This document shows positions 30,981 to 41,586 of a DNA stretch of 64,000 nt, one piece after another; position 1 is the first letter of the stretch; each line of letters starts with the position of its first letter. The notes beneath the pieces are model-generated. The model made no database searches, was not told the DNA's origin, and worked only from the letters and a program-made list of their open reading frames with translations. The position numbers were made by a program, and so were the translations under genes. This DNA comes from Cafeteria roenbergensis (taxonomy: Eukaryota > Sar > Bigyra > Bicosoecida > Cafeteriaceae): positions 1 through 64,000 of the forward strand of contig VLTN01000007.1 in the NCBI GenBank assembly GCA_008330645.1. Direction: 5' to 3'.

Positions 30981-33351
30981 GCACTGCGCGCGTTTCCGGG
31001 GCACCACAGCATGTGTGCGCGCCCCGCTTCAGCCCTTGCAACGGCCTCTCAGGCGGCTGTGACGCGCCCGGTCTCGCTTCAGCGCGGGCTCGCGCCGCTG
31101 TTTGGCGCGGTCTTGTGTGCGCGTGGCCGGTGGCGCTGAGCCGCAACACTGACCACAGCTCCCGCCACTGGCGAGGGGGCGAACGCACCGCTTGGCACCG
31201 CCGGGCCACACGAAGGGCCCAGGATCGCGCACTCGCGCCGGGGCTGCGGGACAGGTCACACGTGCCCAGTGGGGGGCTTGCGAGGCCTGGTTCGCGATCG
31301 GTGTGGGCGAGGCGGCAGAGGCGTCGCTGCCAAACGTCAACTTGGCCTCGCGATGCGCGCGCACTCTTTGCCGCTCTCGTCGTCGAGAGCCGCTGCTTCC
31401 GAATGCGGACGCAGTCTATTCTCCTCGCCCTCGCGGCGGCGGCGCTTGTGCCGTCGGCGCTGGCCACGTGAGCGCGGCCGGAGGGGCAGCCGCGCGTGGG
31501 ACAGACCCGGGGTGCAGCAGACCTGTCGCGGGGCGAGCTGCCCGGGCCTGGCGCTGCCGATGGCGGCGGGTGGCGCTGCGCCTGGCCCGCAAGTGCGAGT
31601 GCGCCGCACGCGGCCCGGTGGTGGGTGGGCCACCAGTGCCGCGCCCTGGCTCTTGTCCGGTGCCAGGCAAGCCTTGCCAATGTTCCAAGCTTCCGTTGCA
31701 TGCAACTCACGATGCCTCTCGCAGCTACGGCGCGGACGTGTCGAGCCACGTCTCGCCCGACCAGTGGAAGTGCCTCAAGCGCGATGGCATCGAGTTTGCC
31801 ATCATCCGTGCGTGGTCATCGTTCGGTGCCTTTGACCCGAACGGACGCACGACTGCCGCGAACGCGTGGGATGGAGGCATGCGCGACGTCGACGTCTACC
31901 TCTTCCCGTGCGCCGGCAAGAGCGCCGCGGACCAGGTCGCCGGTACAGTCGAAGGCATGAAGGGTGTCAAGTTCGGCCAGATGTGAGTGCTTGGGTTCGT
32001 TTGCGGAGGCGCGCTCGCCGCGTTGGTTCCGCGTTCAGCTCCATCGTTTGGTCCCTGACGATGTTCGAGCGCGTGTTTGCGCAGCTGGATGGACATCGAG
32101 ACCAACCCGTCTCGTGGGTGCGAGTGGGGCGGCGACCTCGCCCGCAACTGCGAGTACATCGGCGAGCTGCTCAAGGCTGCCGAAAGGCACGGCATCAAGC
32201 CCGGGGTCTATGCCAGGTGAGCGACGAAACGCGCCGATGCGCCGATGCCTCGAGCCCCGAGCCCAGCGCAGGGCCCGCCCGTCGATTTTCCAACCGTGTC
32301 CCCTCCGCTTGGCCTCTCTGGACGCGCCCGCTGCGTGTCACCTCGCAGCCCGTACATGTGGGGCAAGATCGCCGGCAGCGCCTGCACGGTGGGCCGCGAC
32401 TACCCGCTCTGGTGGGCTGACTACAACGGCGTGAGTGCGGCGCGAGCACGGCCCCGGATGGTCGCCGGGGGCGAGCGCGGCCGGTGTGGTGTGCCGCTGT
32501 GGCCCAACCCGACCGCGTCTGCCGCCCTCGCGCTTGCCTTCGCAGGTGCCGGGCTGGCCCCCCTTCGGCGAGTTTGGCGGCTGGCGCAAGCCGGCCATCC
32601 ACCAGTTCGCGGACAACGGCGCTGCTTGCGGCGTGTCGTACGACAAGAACTACTACTGAGCACTGCGCGCGTTTCCGGGGCACCACAGCATGTGTGCGCG
32701 CCCCGCTTCAGCCCTTGCAACGGCCTCTCAGGCGGCTGTGACGCGCCCGGTCTCGCTTCAGCGCGGGCTCGCGCCGCTGTTTGGCGCGGTCTTGTGTGCG
32801 CGTGGCCGGTGGCGCTGAGCCGCAACACTGACCACAGCTCCCGCCACTGGCGAGGGGGCGAACGCACCGCTTGGCACCGCCGGGCCACACGAAGGGCCCA
32901 GGATCGCGCACTCGCGCCGGGGCTGCGGGACAGGTCACACGTGCCCAGTGGGGGGCTTGCGAGGCCTGGTTCGCGATCGGTGTGGGCGAGGCGGCAGAGG
33001 CGTCGCTGCCAAACGTCAACTTGGCCTCGCGATGCGCGCGCACTCTTTGCCGCTCTCGTCGTCGAGAGCCGCTGCTTCCGAATGCGGACGCAGTCTATTC
33101 TCCTCGCCCTCGCGGCGGCGGCGCTTGTGCCGTCGGCGCTGGCCACGTGAGCGCGGCCGGAGGGGCAGCCGCGCGTGGGACAGACCCGGGGAGCAGCAGA
33201 CCTGTCGCGGGGCGAGCTGCCCGGGCCTGGCGCTGCCGATGGCGGCGGGTGGCGCTGCGCCTGGCCCGCAAGTGCGAGTGCGCCGCACGCGGCCCGGTGG
33301 TGGGTGGACCACCAGTGCCGCGCCCTGGCTCTTGTCCGGTGCCAGGCAAGC
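30500..33351 (+). repeat. Segmental tandem duplication within the lysozyme array, period 1679 bp
   Basis: The segment 30500-31672 (end of paralogue B, intergenic region, promoter, exon 1 and most of intron 1 of C) matches about 32180-33351 (end of C through intron 1 of D) with few differences. The stop codons (30978 and 32657) and the start codons (31403 and 33082) are both 1679 bp apart. Identity in non-coding DNA shows the event was recent. The match ends inside intron 1 near 31672/33351. Confidence 0.85.
31403..32659 (+). CDS. Secreted GH25 lysozyme, paralogue C
   Basis: Exons are 31403-31467, 31725-31982, 32085-32216, 32349-32430 and 32546-32659; 216 residues. The signal peptide is MRTQSILLALAAAALVPSAL. 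Relative to A and B, the first motif reads YGADVSSHVS (Met replaced by Ala, Asp kept), and FAIIRAWSSFGAFD and SRGCEWGGD differ at substrate-side loops. WMDIETNPS is intact, so it should be active. Its promoter, exon 1 and intron 1 are almost identical to those of D, while its exon 3 to exon 5 region matches B. Confidence 0.9.
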
Positions 33352-34361
33352 TTTTCCAACGAGCAAGCACGGGCTTCCACTTGTTGGATCTTTGTGCCGA
33401 GCCTCTGCCATGTTTGCAGCTACGGCGCGGACGTGTCGAGCCACGTCTCGCCCGACCAGTGGAAGTGCCTCAAGGGCGATGGCATTAACTTTGCCATTGT
33501 CCGCGCGTGGTACTCCTTTGGTGCCTTTGACCCGAACGGGCGCACCACCGTTGCCAACGCGTGGGCCGGGGGCATGGACGACGTCGACGTCTACCTCTTC
33601 CCGTGCGCCGGCAAGAGCGCCGCGGACCAGGTTGCTGGCACGGTGTCCGGCATGTCGGGCGTCAAGTTCGGCCAGATGTGAGCCATTGCCTCAGCCAACA
33701 CGTTTGCGCCACGCCACGAGTGCTTCCTCAACAGTTCTCCCTTCACCCTAGGCACTTGCAATTCCCTCGCAGCTGGATGGACATCGAGACCAACCCTTCC
33801 CCCGGGTGCGGCTGGGGCAGCGACCTCGCCCGCAACTGCGAGTACATCGGCGAGCTGCTTCAGGCCGCTGAGGCCCACGGCATCAAGCCCGGAGTCTATG
33901 CCAGGTGAGCGACGAAACGCGCCGATGCGCCGCACCCCGAGCCCCGAGCCCAGCGTAGGGCCCGCCCGTCGATTTTCCAACCGTGTCCCCTCCGCTTGGC
34001 CTCTCTGGACGCGCCCGCTGCGTGTCACCTCGCAGCCCGTACATGTGGGGCAAGATCGCCGGCAGCGCCTGCACGGTGGGCCGCGACTACCCGCTCTGGT
34101 GGGCTGACTACAACGGCGTGAGTGCGGCGCGGGCACGGCCCCGGATGGTCGCCGGGGGCGAGCGCGGCCAGAGCCGAGGCCGCCGGTGTGGCGTGCCGCT
34201 GCGGCCCAACCCGACCGCGTCTGCCGCCCTCGCGCTTGCCTTCGCAGGTGCCGGGCTGGCCCCCCTTCGGCGCGTTTGGCGGCTGGAGCAAGCCGGCCAT
34301 CCACCAGTACGCGGACAACGGCGCTGCTTGCGGCGTGTCGTACGACAAGAACTACTACTGA
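33082..34361 (+). CDS. Secreted GH25 lysozyme, paralogue D
   Basis: Exons are 33082-33146, 33420-33677, 33773-33904, 34036-34117 and 34248-34361; 216 residues. The signal peptide is identical in sequence to that of C. The mature part has YGADVSSHVS, FAIVRAWYSFGAFD, the WMDIETNPSPGCGW catalytic strand and CGVSYDKNYY. It is the last copy of the array: the sequence after its stop differs from the conserved block that follows B and C. Intron 4 is closest to that of B, intron 1 to that of C, so it is a mosaic. Confidence 0.9.
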
Positions 34362-34683
34362 GCACGGCACAGCGAGAGCGTCATCATCGTGCCCACGTCT
34401 GCCGGGCTGCCTCGAGCGCACACTGCGCTGCCGTTCCTCGGGTCCATGCCGAGCGATCGAAGCAGGAGCCCGCTTCGGACTGGCGCGTGCGGCTGTGCAT
34501 CGTGCTTGATCGAGCGCGCCGCCACTGCGACTGAACCGCCACCCGTTGCTGTTTCGCGCCAGTGCCCGGCTCGTTGGCCCCGTTCCGCTGCGCCACTCGC
34601 GCCCGCAGCCTGCGAAGCAGCCCTCAGATCGCAACACAACACACCGCCGCTCACGCAAGCGTACTGCCACGAGAGCCGCTGCG
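34362..34683. other. 3' flanks of lysozyme D and the coiled-coil gene; nothing recognised
   Basis: Two genes converge here: lysozyme D ends at 34361 on the plus strand and the coiled-coil gene ends at 34684 on the minus strand. No repeat of the lysozyme array block and no RNA gene was seen. Confidence 0.4.
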
Positions 34684-35490
34684 TCAACCAAGGCCCTCGG
34701 CAACTTGCCCGAGAGCCTCTGTCAGCCCAGCCAGCAGCGGGCCGCACTCCTCGAGACTGCCCTTCGCATCGGCAGCATCGCCTGCCGCCTCGAGCATCGC
34801 CACAGCCCTCGGCAGCAGCTCTTCGAGGGCGGCAGCCGCCCCGGATATGGCGCGGCAGCTCTCCAGCTGGCCGCCTGTCAGACACCCCGCGTCGATGGCG
34901 CGCTGCAGCCGCGCGGCGGCGTCCCTCGCCGAGGCCGCCTCTGCCTCTAGCCGAGCAACCCGCCCTTCCAGGTCCGCGCAGCGCGCCTCGCTGTCCGCCA
35001 GCCGCTCCTGGAGCTGCTGCTTCGCGGACTCAGCCGCGCCAAGCTCCTCGCACCGCCGTCTGGCTTGCTCAAGGTCGCTCGCAAGAGCAGCCCTGGCAGC
35101 CTCGGCAAGGCGCAATGACGCGCGCAGCGCCCTCTCGCCGCTGCTCCGCTCTGCGCCACTGCTGGCTTCCGTAGTGGCAGGGGGGGTGGTGACTGCCGTC
35201 TGCGAGCCGGCCTCCAGCGTCTGCACACCGTCCCGACCGCCGGCGCCGCGGTCGCCATGGCGCCCAGCCGCAGTGTCTTCAGTCGTAACGCTGCTGCCTT
35301 TTCCCGGAACGGGGTAGAACGCATCCCGAAAGCGCCCAGCTCCCAGGGCAAGCGCGCTCGTGTGGGAGTCCGTAAGAACATGCCGATTCTTGTACAGAAT
35401 GCGCTCCAGCGTGCCAACGTAGGCCCTAGCAGCCTCCAGGCGTTCGCCTTCCTCCGCGCCCGCCGCAGATCGCTCCCGGTCCGCCTCCAT
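34684..35490 (-). CDS. Coiled-coil protein of unknown function
   Basis: The first in-frame ATG is at 35490 (268 residues), but the frame is open upstream to about 35583 and a 5' exon may add an N-terminus. The segment after the start reads EAARAYVGTLERILYKNRHV and GAGRFRDAFYPVPGKG. A linker of about 50 residues and then an Arg/Glu/Ala-rich coiled coil follow (RLAEAARAALASDLEQARRR onward), ending EALGQVAEGLG. I recognise no family. It is divergent from eEF1B-gamma, whose start is at 35801. Confidence 0.55.
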   Translation of the reverse strand: MEADRERSAAGAEEGERLEAARAYVGTLERILYKNRHVLTDSHTSALALGAGRFRDAFYPVPGKGSSVTTEDTAAGRHGDRGAGGRDGVQTLEAGSQTAVTTPPATTEASSGAERSSGERALRASLRLAEAARAALASDLEQARRRCEELGAAESAKQQLQERLADSEARCADLEGRVARLEAEAASARDAAARLQRAIDAGCLTGGQLESCRAISGAAAALEELLPRAVAMLEAAGDAADAKGSLEECGPLLAGLTEALGQVAEGLG

Positions 35491-35800
35491 GAGCCCCGCA
35501 AACTCGGATTCACAGGCGGCCGTTTGCGCTGCTTGGCTTGCGCTCGCGCGGCCCGGCCCTCCAACGCCGGTCGCCGCCCCCACAAATCACCGATGGCCGC
35601 TGCGGGGAGCCAGCACAGCGACTGGGGCCTGCGGGTCGGGGGGAAGCCCGGGAGGGAGGCTCTTGTGCCAGCCAAGGCCCGCTGCACCGGCAGTGGCCGG
35701 GCAGAGCCGGGACCGGCTGGAGTTGCCCATCTCGCCGGATTGCAAGGCTGGCGCCGAGGTGCGGTGCCGGCCGCCACTTCGGTGGACGAAAAAGGCGACC
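35491..35800. promoter_or_regulatory. Divergent promoter region, coiled-coil gene / eEF1B-gamma
   Basis: About 310 bp separate the first ATGs. Part of it (35491-35583) may still be coding for the minus-strand gene. No defined promoter motif was identified. Confidence 0.3.
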
Positions 35801-37513
35801 ATGGCTGCCGCCGCTTCGGGCCTCGTGAGCTCCCGTTCGCGCTGAGCCGCCATCGCCCCCGCTGCAGCGCTTCCGCGCCCCCCCCGCCGCCCATGCACTG
35901 CCGGGGGCGGCCTGCGCGCGCCCGGGGACTGGCGCAAGCGCCCGCGTGGCTCTGCGAAGTCGGACAGCGTGCCAGCAGCCGGTGCCGCCCGCGAGCCCCC
36001 TGCAGGTCCGGCCCGCGCCGCCGGCATGCTCCCAGCTGAGCAGCCGCAGCCGACGGGGCCTCTGGCTTCCGGCTGGGGCCGCCGCTGGCCGGGGCTGCCG
36101 CGACGCCGGGACGATCGCGCGACGGAAATTGTCCAATCGAGATCGTTCGCACCCCTGGCTTCGCTCCACCCCTGTCGCCCCGTCCGCCGTATTGCCGCGC
36201 TGTCGGGCCCGCAGACTCTGTACTCGTATGAGGGCGACTTCCGCGCCCTCAAGGTGCTCATCGCCGCCGAGTTCAACGGCGTCGACATCGCCACCCCCGA
36301 GTTCAAGGTCGGCACCGACAACGTGACCCCGGAGTTCCTGGCCAAGAACCCCCTCGGCAAGGTGCCGGTCATGGACACCCCGGAGGGCAGCCTCTTCGAG
36401 TCCAGCGCCATCGCGCGCTACGTCGCGCGCCTCCGCCGCGACTCGGACCTCTGCGGCCGCAGCTTCTTCGAGTCCGGCCAGGTCGACGCCTGGGTGGACT
36501 TCTGCTCGCACCAGGTCGAGGTGCCGTCGTCCCTCATCGTCTTCCCCATCTTCGGCTACACCCCGTACAAGAAGCAGATCGACATGCAGGCCTGGACCGA
36601 CCTCACCGCCGCCCTCGCCGCCATGGAGAAGCACCTCCTCCACCACACCTACTTCGTGGGCGAGAGCATCACCCTGGCCGACATCGCCCTCGTGTCTGCC
36701 CTCTTCTACCCCATGACCATGGTCCTTGACGCCGAGGCCCGCGCCTCCTTCCCCTGCGTCACTCGCTGGTTCACCACCTGCGTCGGCAAGCCCCAGTTCG
36801 CCGCTCGCCTCGGCGAGACCACCCTCTGCGTGGAGCGCATGCTCGCCGAGGGCGCCAGCAAGGCCGCGGCCGCCAAGGGCGGCAAGAAGGGCGGCGACAA
36901 GAAGGCCGGCAACAAGAAGGGCGGCGACAAGAAGGCCGCCGCCAAGGCGGATGCCAAGCCCGCCGCCGCCGCTGCCGCCGCCGCCGCTGCCCCCGCCCCC
37001 AAGCCCAAGGCCAAGAAGTGGCACGAGGAGCTCCCCCCCTCCTCCATGAACATGGACGACTTCAAGCGCTTCTACTCCAACGCCCCCACCGACCCCGAGT
37101 CTGGCGACCGCGACTTCTTCGCCGTCATGCCCGAGTTCTGGGCCTCCAAGTTCGACAAGGAGGGCTACAGCATCTGGTTCTGCGAGTACAAGTACAACGA
37201 CGAGAACAAGGTCTCCTTCATGACCTCCAACCTCGTTGGCGGCTTCGTGCAGCGCGCCGATGAGGTGCGCAAGGTTGCCTTCGGCAACATGCTCATCCTC
37301 AACGAGGAGGCTCCCTTCCGCATCGCCGGCTGCTGGATGATCCGCGGCCAGTCTATCCAGCCGCTCCTCGACTGCAACCCCGATGCCGAGTACTACGACT
37401 GGACCAAGGTCGACCCGGCCAGCGAGGAGGACCGCACCAAGGTCGGCGCCTTCTGGTGCTGCTACGAGGACTTCCTCGGCATCAAGGTGCAGGACGCCAA
37501 GATGTTCAAGTGA
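35801..37513 (+). CDS. Translation elongation factor eEF1B gamma subunit
   Basis: Exon 1 is only eight codons (35801-35824, MAAAASGL). After a 390-nt phase 0 intron, exon 2 (36215-37513) completes 440 residues. Residues about 9-85 are a GST N-domain (TLYSYEGDFRALKVLIAAEF, NPLGKVPVMDTPEG, LFESSAIARYVARL) and 95-210 the GST C-domain. A Lys/Gly/Ala-rich linker (about 230-275) leads to the EF1G C-terminal domain (WHEELPPSSMNMDDFKRFYS, FWASKFDKEGYSIWFCEYKY, CWMIRGQSIQPLLDC). The protein is the scaffold of the eEF1B complex, which reloads eEF1A with GTP in translation. Codon use is strongly biased to C-ending codons, as expected of a highly expressed gene. Confidence 0.95.
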
Positions 37514-37913
37514 GACCCCCCCCCCCCCGCCACCAACAAGCCCGCGCCGCCTAGCCTGGTGCTACTGCCAGGCGAGGCGGCGCGTTTGCTCGGCCTCAGT
37601 GCCTTGCTCCACCCTGCGCGGCCTGAGCAAGCCATCGAGTGTGTGTGTGTGTGTAGGAGGCGCAGCGCATGCTCGCCTGGAGAGAGAGGGCCGCCCTTGC
37701 GTGCAAGAGCGCTTGGGCCTCTTCTCTCTGCCGCCCTTGCGCCGCTGCAACCACCAACTCGTCCACCGAAAGCCAGGCTTGCATTGTCCCCGCAGCAATC
37801 GAGCCACACTCCCGAACGCTCACAAACGTAAGCACACTCACACTAACGGTCACGCAGCGGGACGGCAGAAGAGCGACACGGCTCCATGCCAGGCGCCCCG
37901 GTTGAGCGGACGC
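37514..37913. other. Convergent intergenic region with poly-C and GT repeats
   Basis: Two stop codons face each other across 400 bp: eEF1B-gamma (plus) and DMAP1 (minus). It starts with a C13 run (about 37517-37529) and contains a short (GT)n tract at 37638-37652. No gene is seen. Confidence 0.5.
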
Positions 37914-40143
37914 CTAGCGCGGCCGCTTTGCCCCCGCGTCGTCCCCCGGGGCGGACCGCTTGCGCGACACGGTCTGTGGCGCATGCGCCAGGGTGATGCC
38001 CCCGCTGGAGTTCTTGGCGACGCCAATGGCGCCGCCATGGGCCGTTGCGATGGACTGGCTGACGCTCGACACAGCGCGCGAGCGGGCAGCCTGGGAGGCA
38101 GCAGAGGCGGCAGCCGCAGCGGAGGACGGCCCTCCCCCGCCGGACGCGGCGGCCGCCGCCGCGGCGTGGCTTCGGGCGGACATCCGCGCGGCCTCGAGCG
38201 CCTTGAGCGGGTCCTCCACCTTGAGGGGGACCACGGCCATCGTCTTGCGCGTGATCTGCAGCGCCATCACCGCGCGCTCGCGCAGGTCCACCGCCTGCTG
38301 CAGCCGCAGCAGGGCGGCGCTCTGCCTGCGCAGCACGGTGAGGGCGTGCAGGGTGGCGGCGCTTGGGAAGATCTTTGCGGCGGCGGCCACCCCCAGCTCG
38401 CCCAGCAGCGACGTCACCTTGATGTGGAGGCGAGAGGCGTGCGGCGTGCCGTCAGGGAGCGCGTTGATCTGCTCGCTGCGAAGGCGGACTCCCGTGAAGG
38501 CATCCAGGCAGGACGTCTTGCCGTTCCAGGCCGCCGGCCCGCCACGCGGGCGCCCCTCCTTGGCTGGGGCGAGCTGCGACAGCAGGGGCACGGACGGAAC
38601 CGGGGCGCTGGCGGCGCCACCTCCCGCGACGGGCGTGCCTGCCGCTGCGGCGGCGGCATGCGGCGCAGCAGCGGAGGAGGAGGACGAAGACGAGGACGAG
38701 GAGGAGGAGGACGTGGCTGGCGCGCCGGCAGCCGCCTCAGTCGGGCCCGAGCCGGAGGTTGCCGCTGCCGCTGCCGCTGCCGCCGCTGCCGCTGCTGCCG
38801 CCGCCGCTGCTGCAGCAACCGCGGACGACGCAGGCTTGGTGGGGACTTCGGCGTCGGTGGGACGCATGGCGTGCTCCTCGAGTCGGTGACGGTCGCTTGT
38901 GACCGCCTCCGCGAGGATGGCGGAGGCGATGGTGCCGCCCTTGGCGGCGGCGCGGAGCTGCTCGAGCCGCTCGTCGATAACCCGCAGCTCGTCCAAGAGC
39001 AGGCGCTCCTGCAGCAAGCGCTCGGGCTTGGTCTTGGAGTAGGCGCCGTGCACGTGCCTCCGCCGCTTGCTGTCCAGCTCGGGGTCGTAGTGGAAGTCTG
39101 TGTACTGCGTGCGGCCGATGGCGCTGTTGCTGTTGGCGGGGAGCGCGTTGATGCGTGCGCGGATTACGCGGGACATGACCGTGTAGAAGCGGCGCTTCAG
39201 CTCCTCCACCTGCACGAACCGCCACGGGAACCTGTCCCGGATCACCGCCCAGCGGAGGTCATAGCGGCGGCACAGGTCGAAGAGCGTGTCGGTCATCTCG
39301 CGGGTCCACTGGGAGTCCGGGTCCGTCGAGGGCGCGTCGGGAGAAGGCGCGAGGTACTTGCGGTAGTCCTCGTCCGTGTACCGGATCAGGTCGATCTTCT
39401 TGTTGAACCGCGCGAACGGGTAGTCGGGGAACTCAGCCGACGCGCGCACCCAGTGCGAGAGCTGGAGCGAGTCCTTGCTCCGGGCCGACGACGTGAACGG
39501 GCGCCAGGCCCTGCGAGCGGAACCGGGGGAGACGGGCAGGGCGCAGGCTGGGCGGCGGTCGCGCGATTCGGGGGCCAGGGCGCAAACGGGCTCGCGCGCC
39601 CAGACCGCAACAGCGCTTACCACTTGGCCGTCTTCTTGCCTCGCATGCGCCGCACAAGCGCTGCCAGCGAGCGGTCCTCGGCGGGAGCCTGCGCGGTCGA
39701 AAGGCGGCGTGGAAAGCAGCGGCAGGCAGTGGGGCCTTGAGCCGTCCACGGCCTCAGGCGGTGCGTGTCCCGGACAGCAGCCCCGACGGACCGATGCAGC
39801 GCCCGCCGGTCCCTCGAGGCCCGGGCAGCGGAGCGCGAGCGCCGCGCGCGCGCAGCGTCGTTGAGCAGCCCTGCACGCCGTGCACCTCTACCGTCCCTCC
39901 CTGTCCCCGGCCCACGGGTCTGCAGGGGCGCAGCACATGACCCCCAGCTCGCCCGTCAGCCCAGCTCACCATCGAGGGGAGGCTGCCGGCGTCCATCAGC
40001 GCAAACGCCTCTCGCGAGAGGCCGTGAGGGCGGACCGGCGCCGCCGCTGCCCCGGAGCGGGAGGAGCGACCGGCCGCGGCCCCCGAGGACGAGTCAGCTG
40101 GTGCGCCCGCGCCCCGCATGATGTCGGCCACGTCGGAGGACAT
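37914..40143 (-). CDS. DMAP1: DMAP1/SWC4 chromatin-complex subunit
   Basis: Three exons encode 612 residues: 40143-39970, 39688-39621 and 39510-37914. Exon 1 starts [20 protein letters not shown] and ends [18 protein letters not shown], like the N-terminus of human DMAP1. The 68-nt exon 2 gives [11 protein letters not shown] and completes a Trp codon across a phase 2 intron. Exon 3 continues [20 protein letters not shown]. The SANT-like domain follows ([39 protein letters not shown]), then a coiled segment and long Ala and Ser runs near residue 300. The family is part of the NuA4 acetyltransferase and SWR1/SRCAP H2A.Z-exchange complexes in the nucleus. Intron 2 uses GTAAG. The gene is divergent from RPS23. 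Confidence 0.92.
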
Positions 40144-40310
40144 GGCGGTCGCCCGGCAGCCGGTGGCGAACGCCCGCTCCTGGGCGGCTTGCAGGACGTG
40201 GCCTGGCCGGATCCTGGCCGGGCAGTCGTCTCTCGTTTTCGGCGCGGCTCTGTCGGGCCGTGACGAAGCTGTCGACACCCGGTGCTTCTTGGTACCTTCG
40301 GACTTTCAAG
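40144..40310. promoter_or_regulatory. Bidirectional promoter, DMAP1 / RPS23
   Basis: Only 167 bp separate the two start codons on opposite strands. CTTTCAAG directly precedes the RPS23 ATG, and a short pyrimidine patch (CGTCTCTCGTTTTCGG) is at 40227-40242. Transcripts from both genes must start within this gap or overlap. Confidence 0.5.
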
Positions 40311-41235
40311 ATGACGCGCGGGTGAGCGCCGCTCGCGCCGCCCGCTCCAGGCCGGGCGTGGCCTTCCAGAGGCCGAGCAGGCGCTCCGCGGCGCGGCGAG
40401 GCTGCGGGCGACGCGCGGCGACTGGTTCCTTGCCGGCGCCTGTTTTTCTGCTGGCCTGCCCCTCGCCCCCTCGCAGCAAGCCGGCCGGCATCCAGGCTGC
40501 GCGCAAGCTGCGCAACCACCGCCGCGAGCAGCGGTGGGCGCAGAAGACCTACAACAAGAGCCACTCCATCACCGCCATGAAGGCTAACCCGTTCGGCGGC
40601 GCTAGCATGGCCAAGGGCATCGTGCTCGAGAAGATGTGAGCGGCCTCCGCGGCCCGAAGCCGCGCTGGGCGCCACCCCGCACCGCCTCGCCAGGGTGGAT
40701 TATCAGGGGCGCATACGGGCCTGGTTCTGGCGCCGGCGGGCGTGCGGGGGCAGCGCCTGCGGTAGCCCTCGCGGCGGACCGCAAGCCTGGCGCTCCAGCA
40801 GGGCTGGCTCCGACTTTCTTGCTGCTGGCTTGCCCCGCCCCTCCCCGCCTCGGCGGCGACCGCTTGGGCCGGCTTTGCTGTGCGGCGCGGCCCCGCTGCT
40901 CTCGTCGGCTGGCGTCCGCGACCTTTGGACCCCGCCCGCTCGCTCGCTGCTGCCTCGCTTTGCGCAGGGGTGTTGAGGCCAAGCAGCCTAACTCCGCCAT
41001 CCGTAAGTGCGCCCGCGTGCAGCTTATCAAGAACGGCAAGAAGATCGCCGCCTTCGTGCCCCGCGATGGCTCGCTCAACTTCGTGGACGAGAACGACGAG
41101 GTGCTCATCTCCGGCTTCGGCCGTGCCGGCCACGCCGTCGGTGATATCCCGGGTGTCCGTTTCAAGGTCGTCAAGGTGGCGGGTGTGTCCCTCCTTGCCC
41201 TCTTCAAGGGCAAGAAGGAGAAGCCCCGCTCGTGA
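40311..41235 (+). CDS. RPS23: 40S ribosomal protein S23 (uS12)
   Basis: Three exons encode 145 residues: an 11-nt exon 1 (40311-40321, MTRG with the last codon split), exon 2 (40477-40635) and exon 3 (40968-41235). The product has [80 protein letters not shown] and ends KGKKEKPRS. All are standard for eukaryotic uS12, which sits at the decoding centre of the small subunit. The conserved Pro-Asn in KQPNSAI marks the loop next to the A site. Length is close to the human 143. Confidence 0.96.
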
Positions 41236-41586
41236 GCAGCTGCTGGCTCGGGGACGCGCGGTGGCCCGCTCCTGCTTGCGACCGCCCCCAACAGCGTGAC
41301 CGCATGCCGCATGCACAGCCGCGCAGCCTCCCCAACAACGAGGGAACCGGGTTGTCGCCCTCTCTTGCCCGCGTCTCGCCACAGAGCATCGCCGCACACA
41401 CGCGCTCGCGCACGCACTCGGGAACCCCGGTCGAACACCAGCGCGTCATCGGTCGGCTCCCGCGGCGGACGGAGCAACGCACCCCGGCTCTGCAGAGTCG
41501 CAGCGGCGAGGATCGGGGCCGAAGCGCCGGCAGCCACGCCCGAGGCCGGCAGCGCGGCGCCCAGGTCAGGTGCGGATCGGGGCCAG
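41236..41586. other. Spacer between RPS23 and the long coiled-coil gene
   Basis: It holds the 3' end of RPS23 and the promoter and leader of the next plus-strand gene. No other frame, repeat or RNA gene is convincing. Confidence 0.4.

Noticed and set aside
28064-34361. Lysozyme genes read as separate short ORFs or pseudogenes
   Set aside because: Each short frame ends at a GTGAG or GTAAG donor and joins in frame to the next exon with identical exon lengths in all four copies, so they are intact spliced genes.
34947-36152. 401-codon minus-strand frame covering the eEF1B-gamma first intron
   Set aside because: It overlaps the better-supported coiled-coil frame and eEF1B-gamma exon 1, is Arg/Pro/Gly-rich and has no recognisable domain.
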